Assembly (NCBI RefSeq): GCF_026162425.1
Contig: NZ_JAOBQJ010000002.1
Coordinates: forward strand, 186,001 to 250,000
Source: Flexivirga meconopsidis
GTDB taxonomy: Bacteria; Actinomycetota; Actinomycetes; Actinomycetales; Dermatophilaceae
Direction of reading: 5' to 3'
DNA: 64,000 bases
Positions 18,920 through 27,630 of the stretch are shown piece by piece (position 1 is the first letter of the stretch; every line of letters starts with the position of its first letter). A program made the translations under genes and the position numbers. Under the pieces are notes generated by a model. It was not told the origin of the DNA. It was given only the letters and a program-made list of their open reading frames with translations, and ran no database searches.

Positions 18920-19810
18920 ATGCGAGTCGCGATCACCGGGTCGTCCGGGCTGATCGGCACCGCGCTCTGCCAGGCGCTCGCCGAACGCGGAGACCAGGTC
19001 GTCAAGCTGGTGCGGCATCCCCCGAAGTCTCCGGATGAAGTCCGCTGGAACCCCACTGAAGGGCAACTCGATCCTGAAGCGTTACAAGGCATTTCGGCTG
19101 CGGTAAACCTCGCTGGCGCCGGCATCGGTGACCATCGATGGACCGCGTCGTACAAACAGACGTTGATCGATTCTCGCGTCGACAGCACCGAAACCCTGGC
19201 CACGGCGCTGACCCGGCTCGACGCACCGGTGCGGCTGGTGAACGGCTCCGCGATGGGTTACTACGGCGACCGCGGTGACCAAGAGGTCGACGAGGACTCG
19301 CCGCCCGGCACCGGCTTCCTGCCCGAGCTGGTGCAACGCTGGGAAGCGGCCACCGCCCCTGCCGTCTCGGCCGACCTGCCGGTCGCCTTCGCCCGGACCG
19401 GGCTCGTGCTCGCACCCGACGGCGGCGGGATGATGGCGCGGGTGCTGCCGCTTGCAAAACTCGGTCTCGCCGGCCCGCTCGGCAACGGACGTCAGTGGTG
19501 GTCCTGGATCACGTTGACCGACGAGATCTCCGCACTCGTGCACCTGATCGACCACCCGGAGATCACCGGGCCGGTCAACCTGGCCACCCCGGCCGCAGTC
19601 CGGCAGCGCGACGCGATGAAGGCGCTGGGCCGGGTGCTGCGCCGGCCGGCGGTCTTCCCCGCCCCCAAGCTCGGCCTACGGCTCGTCCTCGGAGAGCTTG
19701 CCGAGGACGTCGTCTCGAGCACTCGTATGCGTCCGAAAGTGTTGCAGCAGAACGACTTCCAGTGGCACCACCGCAGCATTGACGACGCGATGCGTTATGC
19801 GGCGGCCTGA
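18920..19810 (+). CDS. TIGR01777 family NAD-dependent epimerase/dehydratase-like protein
   Basis: 296 aa. Extended SDR fold with N-terminal ITGSSGLIGTALCQALAERG, WNPTEGQLDPEALQG, AGAGIGDHRWT and the family hallmark GSAMGYYGDRGD, plus a C-terminal RMRPKVLQQNDF motif. TIGR01777 proteins often sit next to sucB and lipB in actinobacteria (as Rv2216 does), which fits here. The biochemical role is not established. GTGGAGG lies 9 nt before the ATG. Confidence 0.9.
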   Translation: MRVAITGSSGLIGTALCQALAERGDQVVKLVRHPPKSPDEVRWNPTEGQLDPEALQGISAAVNLAGAGIGDHRWTASYKQTLIDSRVDSTETLATALTRLDAPVRLVNGSAMGYYGDRGDQEVDEDSPPGTGFLPELVQRWEAATAPAVSADLPVAFARTGLVLAPDGGGMMARVLPLAKLGLAGPLGNGRQWWSWITLTDEISALVHLIDHPEITGPVNLATPAAVRQRDAMKALGRVLRRPAVFPAPKLGLRLVLGELAEDVVSSTRMRPKVLQQNDFQWHHRSIDDAMRYAAA

Positions 19811-19829
19811 GTCTCAGACCCGCAGAGTC

Positions 19830-22187
19830 TCAGACCCGCAGGGTCGGGGGCTGACCGCGATAGGCGCGCGCGTGGTTGCGCGCCGTGATTGCGGCATACG
19901 CCCGGTGTTTGGGGTTGCGCTCCCCGTCGTACTTCAGCGGATCGGCGAGCCGCCCGGCACCGGCGAGCGCCGCGACCCGGGCGCCCGCGGCGCCACCGAC
20001 GTAACGCTCGACGAAACGCGGCGGCACCGTGGTGTAGACGAGTTCGCCGGACAGTGCGGGCGCCTCGACCGGTGAGTCCTCGATCAGGTCGCCGACGAGT
20101 TGCTCGGCGATATTGGCGCCGGTTGCCGTCGCGTAATGGCAGTTGCGACCGTATCGGGGGTTGATCTCGAAGAACACCACCCGGCCGTCGCGCGGGTCAC
20201 GGATCGCGTCCAGATTGGCGAAGCCGTGGTAGTCGGCCTCGGCCAGGATGCGCGCCCCCTGCTCGACCGCGTCGTCCAGCTCGGTGACCACCTGGACGTC
20301 CGGGATGCCCAGGTATGCCGCGCGCGGGTCCTGCATCAGCACCTGCGAGGCGCGAGCCAGAGTGATCCGGCCATCCCGCGCCCGGTAGAGCGTGATCGAC
20401 AGCAGGTCCTCCCCGGGGATGAACTCCTGGGCGAGCATCTGCCCGTCGAACCCGGCCTGGTGCAACTGACCGATCAGCTCCTCGAGCGCCGGCCGGTCGT
20501 CGATGCGGTAGAGCTTCTTCTTTCCGGCCAACCGCAGGCCGGCGAACCTGCCCGAGTCAGCGGGCTTGACGATGATCGGCCAGGGCAGGTCGACGGCGTC
20601 GGCGTCGGGCCGGCCACCGGCGAAGTCGAGCACCTCGGTGCGCGGTGTCGCGACACCGGCGGCAGCGCACAGCTCGTTGAAGGAGACTTTGTCCGAAACC
20701 CGGTGCAGCATCTCCGGCGTCTCGTGCGGGACGACGACGTTCTTGCCCAGCGAATTGCGTTCTGCTGCAAGGGATTGCACCAGTGCGTCGTTGTTCGTGA
20801 GCGGTATGACGGTGAGCGCCGGATTGGCCTTGGCCACTTCGCGGATGGCCTGCAGCACCGGTTTCGGATCGGTCACCGCGCCCCGGCCGAGCTCACGCAC
20901 CTGCGAGATCACTGATGAGTCGGCGATCGCTCCGGTGGCGAACGGCACCAGCGCCACGCTGGTCAGCCCGTAGCGCTCGTGGAAGGCGCGGGCGAGCGCA
21001 TACCCGGACAGGGTGAAGTCGAGCACGACGGGAAGCACCGCGGGCGCCGCGGTGCTCGGCGGAGTCACCCGGGTCACCGCCGACGCGGCCGCGGAGGTGG
21101 CCGCGTCCACCATGCCGACCACGTCGGCCTTCGATCGCGGCACCCGGTGCGGGAGCTCGCGGGCGGCCGTCTTCGCGCGCGCGGCCGCACTCAGTGCGGA
21201 GCGCTGGGTGTTGTACGCACGCATCACGCCCGGGCGCAGGATCACATCCCATGGACCGGGGATGTCCACCAGCGCCTTCTTGCCGAAGTTGAGCTTGAAC
21301 CGGTTGAGCGTCTCCAGCTCCGGCGCGCGCGCCGACCCGGCACCGCAGAAGTCGAAGGTGCGCAACTGCTCGGTGTGCAGGGTCTGCAGCACGCCCCAGA
21401 CGAGGCGGTAGACGGCGTAGAGGTCGCGCGCCGCGTCCTTGGAGGCGGCGAAGTAGTAGCTGGCCGCCCCGTCATACACGGTGACGAGGGTCCAGGCGAC
21501 CACCTCGCCACGGTGCCGCACGACGAACAGGCGGCACACCTGCGGCCCGAGCTCGCGCAGCATCTCGTAATAGAAGCTCGGTGGCCGCAGCACGAATCCA
21601 CCGCGCCGCCCGGTCTCCTCGAAGACCGGGTACATCGTGTCGCGGAAGTCCGCCTCGCCGATGCCGGTCTCGTCGGCGAAGGTCAGCTCGTCGTTCTTCA
21701 GCGCCTTGCGAATGTTGCGGCGGCCGGTCTGCGACATCTCCGCGAGCAGCTGGTCCTCGGGTTTGGTGAGGTCGAGGATCACCGTGCGGTCGTAGAAGAC
21801 GCCGATCAGCGGCTCCACCAGGTCGTCGCCGCCGTGCTCCGTGTGCAGTCGCAGCACCGCCGCGGATGGCCGCTCGCTGCGGATGTATGACGCAAGCGCG
21901 TCCCGCACCTGCCGCTCGCGCTCGGCAGACCGCTCGCCGGACAGCCAGATCGGCCCGTTCTTGGCCCAGAGCTGCTCCAGGAAGCGGCCAGAGAACGAGG
22001 TGAGACTGAGCGCGACGACCGGCTCGTCACCGTCCCTGACCACCAGGTAGCGCCAGTGCTCGCGGCCGGGCAGCGAGTCGTCATACTTCGCCCACTCGGG
22101 CGCCTGCTCGACCGGGACGTCACGCCCCCCAGCGTGAACGACGTCGAGGAAGTCGGTAGATGTGCAGGACTGCACGGTGAATGCCAC
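19830..22187 (-). CDS. Fused FemX-type aminoacyltransferase and ATP-grasp (D-Asp ligase-like) protein
   Basis: 785 aa, two enzymes in one chain. Residues about 1-325 match the FemABX fold (two GNAT-like halves): SQTGRRNIRKALKN at 152-165, FVLRPPSFYYEML, VAWTLVTVYDGAASYYFAASKDAA around 230-252 and LNRFKLNFGKK. Such enzymes add an L-amino acid or Gly from aminoacyl-tRNA to the stem-peptide Lys of lipid II. After an Ala-rich linker (about 330-380), residues 384-700 form an ATP-grasp ligase: PVVLDFTLSGYALARAFHERYGL, PIIVKPADSG, AQEFIPGED and metal site FFEINPRYGRN (Glu673, Asn675). This part resembles the D-aspartate ligase Asl-fm of A4-alpha peptidoglycan. Inference: one protein builds a two-residue bridge such as L-Ser or Gly followed by D-Asp or D-Glu. 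No strong ribosome binding site is seen before ATG 22187. Confidence 0.85.
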   Translation of the reverse strand: MAFTVQSCTSTDFLDVVHAGGRDVPVEQAPEWAKYDDSLPGREHWRYLVVRDGDEPVVALSLTSFSGRFLEQLWAKNGPIWLSGERSAERERQVRDALASYIRSERPSAAVLRLHTEHGGDDLVEPLIGVFYDRTVILDLTKPEDQLLAEMSQTGRRNIRKALKNDELTFADETGIGEADFRDTMYPVFEETGRRGGFVLRPPSFYYEMLRELGPQVCRLFVVRHRGEVVAWTLVTVYDGAASYYFAASKDAARDLYAVYRLVWGVLQTLHTEQLRTFDFCGAGSARAPELETLNRFKLNFGKKALVDIPGPWDVILRPGVMRAYNTQRSALSAAARAKTAARELPHRVPRSKADVVGMVDAATSAAASAVTRVTPPSTAAPAVLPVVLDFTLSGYALARAFHERYGLTSVALVPFATGAIADSSVISQVRELGRGAVTDPKPVLQAIREVAKANPALTVIPLTNNDALVQSLAAERNSLGKNVVVPHETPEMLHRVSDKVSFNELCAAAGVATPRTEVLDFAGGRPDADAVDLPWPIIVKPADSGRFAGLRLAGKKKLYRIDDRPALEELIGQLHQAGFDGQMLAQEFIPGEDLLSITLYRARDGRITLARASQVLMQDPRAAYLGIPDVQVVTELDDAVEQGARILAEADYHGFANLDAIRDPRDGRVVFFEINPRYGRNCHYATATGANIAEQLVGDLIEDSPVEAPALSGELVYTTVPPRFVERYVGGAAGARVAALAGAGRLADPLKYDGERNPKHRAYAAITARNHARAYRGQPPTLRV

Positions 22188-22291
22188 GGATGTCTCTCGT
22201 CAGGGGTTGGGGCAAAGAGCGTCCAGCAGCATATGCAGGTCGACCGGTCAGTCCAAAGCCCGGAACCAGGCGGTGTGTCGGCGGACGTTGC

Positions 22292-22297
22292 TAGCGT
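22292..22297 (+). promoter_or_regulatory. -10 box of leaderless promoter for ABC exporter operon
   Basis: TAGCGT followed by 7 nt and ATG 22305. No ribosome binding site lies in the gap, and this fixes the start at MDRSMPE rather than further upstream. Confidence 0.5.
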
Positions 22298-22304
22298 CCG
22301 GGTC

Positions 22305-23243
22305 ATGGACCGCTCGATGCCGGAGGTGATGATCAGCGCACGGGAGCTGCGCAAGTCGTTCGGCGACTTCGAGGCGGTGCGTGGCATCGATGTCGAGGTG
22401 GTGCGGGGAGAGTCGTTCGGCTTTCTCGGCCCCAACGGCGCCGGCAAGTCCTCGACCATGCGGATGGTCGCGGCCGTCTCGCCGATCAGCGGCGGCGAGC
22501 TGCGGATCCTCGGGCGCGACCCGGCGACGGACGGCTCGCGGATCCGCGCCCGGCTCGGCGTGTGCCCACAGGAGGACTCGCTCGACCCGGAGCTGTCGGT
22601 GCGGGACAACCTGATCGTCTACGGCCGCTATTTCGGTATGACGAGGCCTGCGGTCCGGGCACGCGCGGACGAGTTGCTGGACTTCGCCCAGCTCACCGAT
22701 AAGGCGAACGCGCGCGTCGAGGATCTGTCCGGCGGCATGAAGCGGCGCCTGACGATCGCCCGCTCGTTGATCAACGAGCCAGACCTGCTGCTGCTCGACG
22801 AGCCCACCACCGGGCTCGATCCGCAGGCGCGACATGTGTTGTGGGACAAGCTTTTCCGGCTCAAACAGCAGGGCGTGACGCTGGTGCTGACGACTCACTA
22901 CATGGACGAGGCCGAGCAGCTCTGCGACCGGTTGGTGGTGATGGACAAGGGCCGCATCGTCGCCGAGGGCTCCCCTGCCGCACTCATCCGCGCGCACTCC
23001 ACCCGGGAGGTCGTGGAGTTGCGCTTCGGGGTCGGCGAGCACGAGGCGCTGGCCGATGCGCTCGCCGATCTGGCCGATCGGGTCGAGGTGCTGCCGGACC
23101 GGCTGTTGCTTTACACCGACGACGGCGAGGCCGCATCGGTGGCGGTGCACGACCGCGGGTTGCAGCCGGTCGGGATGCTCACCCGGCGCTCGACCCTGGA
23201 AGACGTCTTCCTCCGGCTCACCGGCCGAAGCCTGGTCGACTGA
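22305..23243 (+). CDS. ABC-2 exporter ATP-binding protein (NodI/DrrA-like)
   Basis: 312 aa. Walker A GPNGAGKSS, Q-loop VCPQEDSLDPELSV, signature LSGGMKRRL, Walker B LLLLDEPTTGLDP, H-loop LTTHYMDEAEQL, and a C-terminal regulatory part ending RRSTLEDVFLRLTGRSL, as in NodI and DrrA proteins. Leaderless start at 22305. It is followed by two permease genes overlapping by 3 and 1 bases, which makes a three-gene exporter operon. The substrate is unknown. Confidence 0.92.
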   Translation: MDRSMPEVMISARELRKSFGDFEAVRGIDVEVVRGESFGFLGPNGAGKSSTMRMVAAVSPISGGELRILGRDPATDGSRIRARLGVCPQEDSLDPELSVRDNLIVYGRYFGMTRPAVRARADELLDFAQLTDKANARVEDLSGGMKRRLTIARSLINEPDLLLLDEPTTGLDPQARHVLWDKLFRLKQQGVTLVLTTHYMDEAEQLCDRLVVMDKGRIVAEGSPAALIRAHSTREVVELRFGVGEHEALADALADLADRVEVLPDRLLLYTDDGEAASVAVHDRGLQPVGMLTRRSTLEDVFLRLTGRSLVD

Positions 23244-24025
23244 TGACCTCCCTGCCGCTCACCGCCCGGTTGTTCGACTACTGGGTGACGGTCTACCGGC
23301 GCACCTGGCGCGGCACGGTCATCAACAGTTTCCTGACCCCGCTGCTCTATGTCGTCGCGATGGGCGTCCTGCTCGGCGGGTTCGTCAAGGCCGATCCGTC
23401 GCACTTGGAGGGTGCGGGCAGCTACCTGCAGTTCGTGGTGCCGGGCCTGCTCGCCGGTCAGAGCATGCAGTTGGCGTTCGGGGAGACGACCTATCCGGTG
23501 ATGGGTGCGGTCAAGTGGCACAAGACCTACTACGGCATGCTCGCGACCCCGTTGCGGGTCGCCGATATCGCTCTCGCCCACCTGTCCTTCGCCGTCGTCC
23601 GGATCGCTTCCAGTGCAGCGGTTTTCGTGCTCGTGATGGCTCCGTTCGGTGCCTGGTCGTCGGTGCCGGGCGCGATCGGGGTCTTCCTCATCCAGCTGCT
23701 GGTCGGGCTCGCCTTCGCCGCGCCGGTCTACGCCTACGCCGCCACGCTCAAGGACGAGGGCGGCTTCACGGTGATCTTCCGGCTGCTGATGATGCCGCTG
23801 TTCCTCTTCTCCGGCGCGTTCTTCCCGCTCGGCAACCTTCCGCCGGTGCTGGAGTGGGTCGCCCGGCTGACACCGCTGTGGCAGGGGGTCGACCTGACCC
23901 GCATGTGCGCGCTCGGCACCTGGTCGTGGCCGGCGGCGCTGGCGCATGTGGTCTACCTCGGGGTGTGCGCGGTCGGCGGGACTTGGCTCGGCATACGGGC
24001 ATTGGAGCGGAGGCTGGTGCGCTGA
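23243..24025 (+). CDS. ABC-2 type permease (NodJ-like) 1
   Basis: 260 aa, six hydrophobic segments. It has FVVPGLLAGQSMQLAFGETTYPVMGAVKWHKTYYGMLATPLRVADIALAH in the middle and MMPLFLFSGAFFPLGNLPPVLEWVARLTPLWQGVDL near the end, typical of the NodJ/ABC-2 family. ATG overlaps the stop of the ATPase gene (TGATG), implying coupled translation. It probably forms a heterodimeric channel with the next gene product. Confidence 0.9.
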   Translation: MTSLPLTARLFDYWVTVYRRTWRGTVINSFLTPLLYVVAMGVLLGGFVKADPSHLEGAGSYLQFVVPGLLAGQSMQLAFGETTYPVMGAVKWHKTYYGMLATPLRVADIALAHLSFAVVRIASSAAVFVLVMAPFGAWSSVPGAIGVFLIQLLVGLAFAAPVYAYAATLKDEGGFTVIFRLLMMPLFLFSGAFFPLGNLPPVLEWVARLTPLWQGVDLTRMCALGTWSWPAALAHVVYLGVCAVGGTWLGIRALERRLVR

Positions 24026-24837
24026 TGTCCGCAGTCTCCGGAGCTCTTACCCGCGACACCGGTCGCGAGTTGTCCCGCGCGAGCGCCACCGGCGTGTTGC
24101 TCTACCGCAACTACCTGGTCTACCGGCGCGGCTGGATCTTCTTCCTCACCGGCTTCCTCGAGCCGGTCTTCTACCTGCTGTCGATCGGCGTGGGTGTCGG
24201 CAAGCTGGTGCACGGTTTCGACGTCGGCGGTCACACCGTGCCATATGCCGACTACGTCGCGCCCGGCATGCTCGCGGCGTCGGCGATGAACGGCGCGGTC
24301 TTCGACACCACCTTCAACGTCTTCTTCCGGCTGAAGTACGTCAAGCTCTACGACCAGATCCTCGCGACACCGCGCACCACCGCAGACGTCGCGCGTGGCG
24401 AGATCAGCTGGGCGCTGCTGCGCGGCGGCAGCTATGCGGCAGCGTTCCTGATCGTGATGGCGGCGCTGGGCATGGTGCACTCGTGGTGGGCGATCCTCGC
24501 ACTGCCGGCCACGCTGCTCATCGGGTTCGCGTTCGCCGGGATCTGTATGGCGCTGACCACCTGGATGCGGTCGTGGCAGGACTTCGAATACATCACCCTC
24601 GGGGTAATGCCACTGTTCCTCTTCTCCGGCACCTTCTTCCCGGTCAGCGCCTTCCCCGACTGGCTGCGCTGGGTGGTGGAGTGCACGCCGCTCTACCGGG
24701 GCGTGGTGCTCTGTCGGGAGCTCACCACCGGCGAGGTCACCTGGGCGTCCGCGGTGTCGGTGGTCTACCTGGTCGTGCTGGGCCTGATCGGCACACGGGT
24801 CGTGGCCCGGCGGCTCGACGCGCTGCTGCTGACCTGA
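24025..24837 (+). CDS. ABC-2 type permease (NodJ-like) 2
   Basis: 270 aa paralogue of the preceding permease, again with six membrane segments and the FSGTFFPVSAFPDWLRWVVECTPLYRGVVLCR motif. ATG shares its first base with the TGA of the preceding gene. Two different permeases with one ATPase suggest a heteromeric exporter. The downstream kinase gene is convergent, leaving 22 bp between the stops. Confidence 0.9.
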   Translation: MSAVSGALTRDTGRELSRASATGVLLYRNYLVYRRGWIFFLTGFLEPVFYLLSIGVGVGKLVHGFDVGGHTVPYADYVAPGMLAASAMNGAVFDTTFNVFFRLKYVKLYDQILATPRTTADVARGEISWALLRGGSYAAAFLIVMAALGMVHSWWAILALPATLLIGFAFAGICMALTTWMRSWQDFEYITLGVMPLFLFSGTFFPVSAFPDWLRWVVECTPLYRGVVLCRELTTGEVTWASAVSVVYLVVLGLIGTRVVARRLDALLLT

Positions 24838-24859
24838 GCGACCCGTGGGTGCCGCTCAA

Positions 24860-26395
24860 CTACGGCGCCTGCCAATCGGTGATGCGCCAGCCGTCCGGCG
24901 TCCACCGCACCGAGACGTCGGTGCGCTGCCCGGACCCGGCCGGGACGGTGCGGCGCCCGGTTGCCGTGACGACGTGATAGGCAGGACGGTCGATCACGGC
25001 CGTCACGTGCACTGTGTCGCCTTCCCCCGGCTCCACCCGGGCCGAACGCACGCGAAACCTCAACCCGTCATACTGCACGCCGTTCGCGACGGCCTTGCCG
25101 AGGTCGGCCCGATCTCGTTTGTCCGCAGCAGAGCCCGGCACCAAAGCGGTATTCAGGCGCCGCGCATCGACGTTCGACCACGCGGCTGCCCGCGCATCGG
25201 CCAGGGACTGCACCACCTGCACCGGGTCGCTGCCGAGTCGCTCCGGCGCCGGATCGGCGGCAGAGGGCCGCGCGCTCGCCGACGGTCGTGCCGCCGGCGC
25301 ACTCGGTGAACCTTCGGTAGCTGCGGAGGCGCCGCCGCCGGAACGGTCCGGTGCACCCAACGCGACGGCGCTCACGCCGAGTGCGACCGCGACGGCGACC
25401 CCGGTCCAGGCCCACCGGACCGATGGTCCGCGCCGCCCCGGGTCGCGCCCGGCGCGGCGGGTGCGGCGGGCCGATCGGGACGCTTGCGGGTGCGCGTCGA
25501 CGACCTGGCCGGCTTCCGCTCGGATCCGACGGGTGAGCGCCTCAGCGGGGTCCTCGCTCGCGGCGACGGCAACTCGGCGGGCCGCCGATCCCTGCACGGG
25601 GGCCGGCTCGGGGTCGGCACATCGCCACAGGGACAGCGCAAAGTCGCCGGGCAGCGGTCGCGCCGAGTCCGTATGCGCCAGAGCGGAATTGACCAGGTCC
25701 CGGAGCTCCTGAGGCACCTCCGGGGCAAGCTCTGACAGGTCGGCCCGCAAGGCGGCCGGCTCGGGAGGCGCACCGGTGAGCGCGCGCCAGGCGATCGCAC
25801 CGAGCGAGTAGACATCAGCTGCCGGCGTCACAGCGGCGCCGGCGAGTACCTCCGGTGCGGCCCAGGCCTCGGTCGCCCACACCTCGTCGCCGACGTGACC
25901 GGCGAGCTGCGACATACCCAGGTCGCCGATCAACGGCTTGCCGTCACCGGTCAGCAGGATGTTGCCCGGGCTGAGATCGCCGTGCACCAACCCCAGGCCG
26001 TGCAGATCGTGCAGCGCGCGGGCCACCGGGCAGAGCACGGTGACCAACTCCCCTGGTGTCAACACCCCACGGCGGGTCAGCGTCTCGGCAAGCGACCCGC
26101 CTTCGGCAAGCTCCATCACCAAACCGAGGCCAGGCGGCTCCGATGCGGTGTCGAGCACGACGTCGACCAGTCGCACGACGTGCTCGTGACGGATCGACTC
26201 CAGGACCGTGATCTCGTAGTCCAGTTGCTCTGCCTCCCCCGCGAGCACCTTCGCTGCCAACCGAATCCCGTCGGCGGAACGCACCGCCCAGACGGTCCCG
26301 GTCGCACCGCGCCCGATCGGACCGATCACCTCGTAGCCGGGCAGGCTGGGCTGTCGGAGGCCCGCGGCCCGGTCGGATGCGCCGGAAGTGTCCAC
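24860..26395 (-). CDS. Membrane Ser/Thr protein kinase with atypical motifs
   Basis: 511 aa. Kinase domain at about 21-275: Gly loop IGRGATGTVW, ATP-binding Lys49 in LAAKVL, catalytic loop HGDLSPGN (Asp140, Asn145; the usual HRD Arg is Gly), metal site GDLG (Asp158, in place of DFG) and WAAPEVL. A basic linker leads to one membrane segment (WTGVAVAVALGVSAVALGA, about 327-346). A Ser/Ala/Pro-rich stalk and an extracellular NTF2-like region of about 120 residues (VQSLADARAAAWSNVDARRLNTALV ... VRWTPDGWRITDWQAP) follow. All residues needed for phosphotransfer are retained. The start is GTG at 26395, divergent from the HTH-citrate synthase gene. Confidence 0.85.
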   Translation of the reverse strand: MDTSGASDRAAGLRQPSLPGYEVIGPIGRGATGTVWAVRSADGIRLAAKVLAGEAEQLDYEITVLESIRHEHVVRLVDVVLDTASEPPGLGLVMELAEGGSLAETLTRRGVLTPGELVTVLCPVARALHDLHGLGLVHGDLSPGNILLTGDGKPLIGDLGMSQLAGHVGDEVWATEAWAAPEVLAGAAVTPAADVYSLGAIAWRALTGAPPEPAALRADLSELAPEVPQELRDLVNSALAHTDSARPLPGDFALSLWRCADPEPAPVQGSAARRVAVAASEDPAEALTRRIRAEAGQVVDAHPQASRSARRTRRAGRDPGRRGPSVRWAWTGVAVAVALGVSAVALGAPDRSGGGASAATEGSPSAPAARPSASARPSAADPAPERLGSDPVQVVQSLADARAAAWSNVDARRLNTALVPGSAADKRDRADLGKAVANGVQYDGLRFRVRSARVEPGEGDTVHVTAVIDRPAYHVVTATGRRTVPAGSGQRTDVSVRWTPDGWRITDWQAP

Positions 26396-26453
26396 CGCTC
26401 CACCGTGGCACTCGCACGCTGTCGCGCGCAGAAGTTGTCCACAGGCACCGCAT

Positions 26454-26459
26454 TAGGGT
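26454..26459 (+). promoter_or_regulatory. -10 box of leaderless promoter for HTH-citrate synthase
   Basis: TAGGGT followed by 7 nt and GTG 26467; no ribosome binding site lies in between. It fixes the start at MSDDLIST. Confidence 0.5.
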
Positions 26460-26466
26460 GTGGCGA

Positions 26467-27630
26467 GTGAGCGACGACCTCATCTCGACCCAGCAGGCGG
26501 CCGACCTGCTCGGCGTGCGCGTCGCGACCGTCTACTCCTATGTCAGCCGCGGACTGCTGCACCGCGCGGGCGCCGGCAGATCGCGGCAGGACGGCTCACG
26601 CTTCGACCGTGCCGAGGTCGCGCAGCTAGCGGCTCGGCACCACCGACCGCGCGGCGGTGTCTTCGAACTCACCGTCGAGACCGCCGTCACAAGTCTCGAC
26701 CCACAAGGACGGCTGCTCTTCCGCGGGCGCGATGCCGGCGAACTCGCCGAGCACTCTTGCTTCGAGCAGGTTGCCGAAATCGTCTGGGGCGAGCCGGATC
26801 CGCCGGCCGTCTGGCCGTCCGGCACAACCCCACCGATCCGGTATGACGACGCCACCCGCTGCGACCGCATCCGGCTCGCCGTCCAGTCCGCCGCCATCAC
26901 CGACCCCGATCGAACCAGCCTGTCGGCCAGTCATTTTCGGGCCGCCGGCCGCCGCGCGATCATGACGGCGATCGCCGCTCTCACACCGTCCGCTCCACCG
27001 CCTGCCCCGTCCGTCGCGGCAGGTGTTTGGTCCGCCTTGAGCGACCGGGCCTGCCACCCCGACGAGCTGCGCGCAGTTGAGGTCGCACTCGGGATCCTTG
27101 CCGATCACGAGCTCGCCACCTCGACGCTGGCCGCCAGGGCAGCCGCGAGCACCGGCGCCGACCCCTACCTGGTGATGCTCGCCGGAGCGTCGGCGCTCGC
27201 CGGTGAGCGCCATGGCGCCGCGTCGGCCCCGGCATACGATCTGCTGGTGGCGGCGCGGTCCGGGAGCGCCGAGATCGACGACACACCAGCGGGATTCGGT
27301 CACGCGGTGTACGTCGGGAACGATCCCCGCTTCGACGTGCTCCTCTCCGCCGTGGGCCGGGTCGCTCCGGACGTCGTCGGCACGGTCGACGAGCTCGTGG
27401 TCCGCGTCGGGCGCCGGCACGGGGTGGCACCGAACGTCGACCTCGCCCTTGCCGCGCTCTCACTCGCCACTGACCTGCCGCGGGACGCCGGTGCGGTGCT
27501 CTTCATGCTCGCCCGCCTCTCCGGCTTCGTGGCGCACGGCATCGAGGAGCAGGGCCACCCGCTCCGCTTCCGGCCCCGGGCCACCTACACCGGTCGGTCA
27601 GAAGATCACTCGGGCAGCGGGCCGACGTAG
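26467..27630 (+). CDS. Citrate synthase family protein with N-terminal HTH domain
   Basis: 387 aa. Residues 4-60 form an excisionase/MerR-like winged helix (ISTQQAADLLGVRVATVYSYVSRGLLHRAG). The rest is a citrate synthase fold with catalytic candidates in GERHGAASAPAYD (His), GFGHAVYVGNDPR (His) and APNVDLALAAL (Asp). The first lobe is divergent from ordinary citrate synthases. HTH-citrate synthase fusions are known from databases, but their function is unclear; DNA binding controlled by acetyl-CoA or oxaloacetate is conceivable (inference). Its 3' end overlaps the convergent citrate synthase gene by 25 bp. A decayed copy of part of this gene lies at 29494-29800. Confidence 0.85.
   Translation: MSDDLISTQQAADLLGVRVATVYSYVSRGLLHRAGAGRSRQDGSRFDRAEVAQLAARHHRPRGGVFELTVETAVTSLDPQGRLLFRGRDAGELAEHSCFEQVAEIVWGEPDPPAVWPSGTTPPIRYDDATRCDRIRLAVQSAAITDPDRTSLSASHFRAAGRRAIMTAIAALTPSAPPPAPSVAAGVWSALSDRACHPDELRAVEVALGILADHELATSTLAARAAASTGADPYLVMLAGASALAGERHGAASAPAYDLLVAARSGSAEIDDTPAGFGHAVYVGNDPRFDVLLSAVGRVAPDVVGTVDELVVRVGRRHGVAPNVDLALAALSLATDLPRDAGAVLFMLARLSGFVAHGIEEQGHPLRFRPRATYTGRSEDHSGSGPT

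Noticed and set aside
24860-26395. Pseudokinase
   Set aside because: Although HRD and DFG are altered, the ATP-binding Lys, catalytic Asp, Asn and metal Asp are all present.
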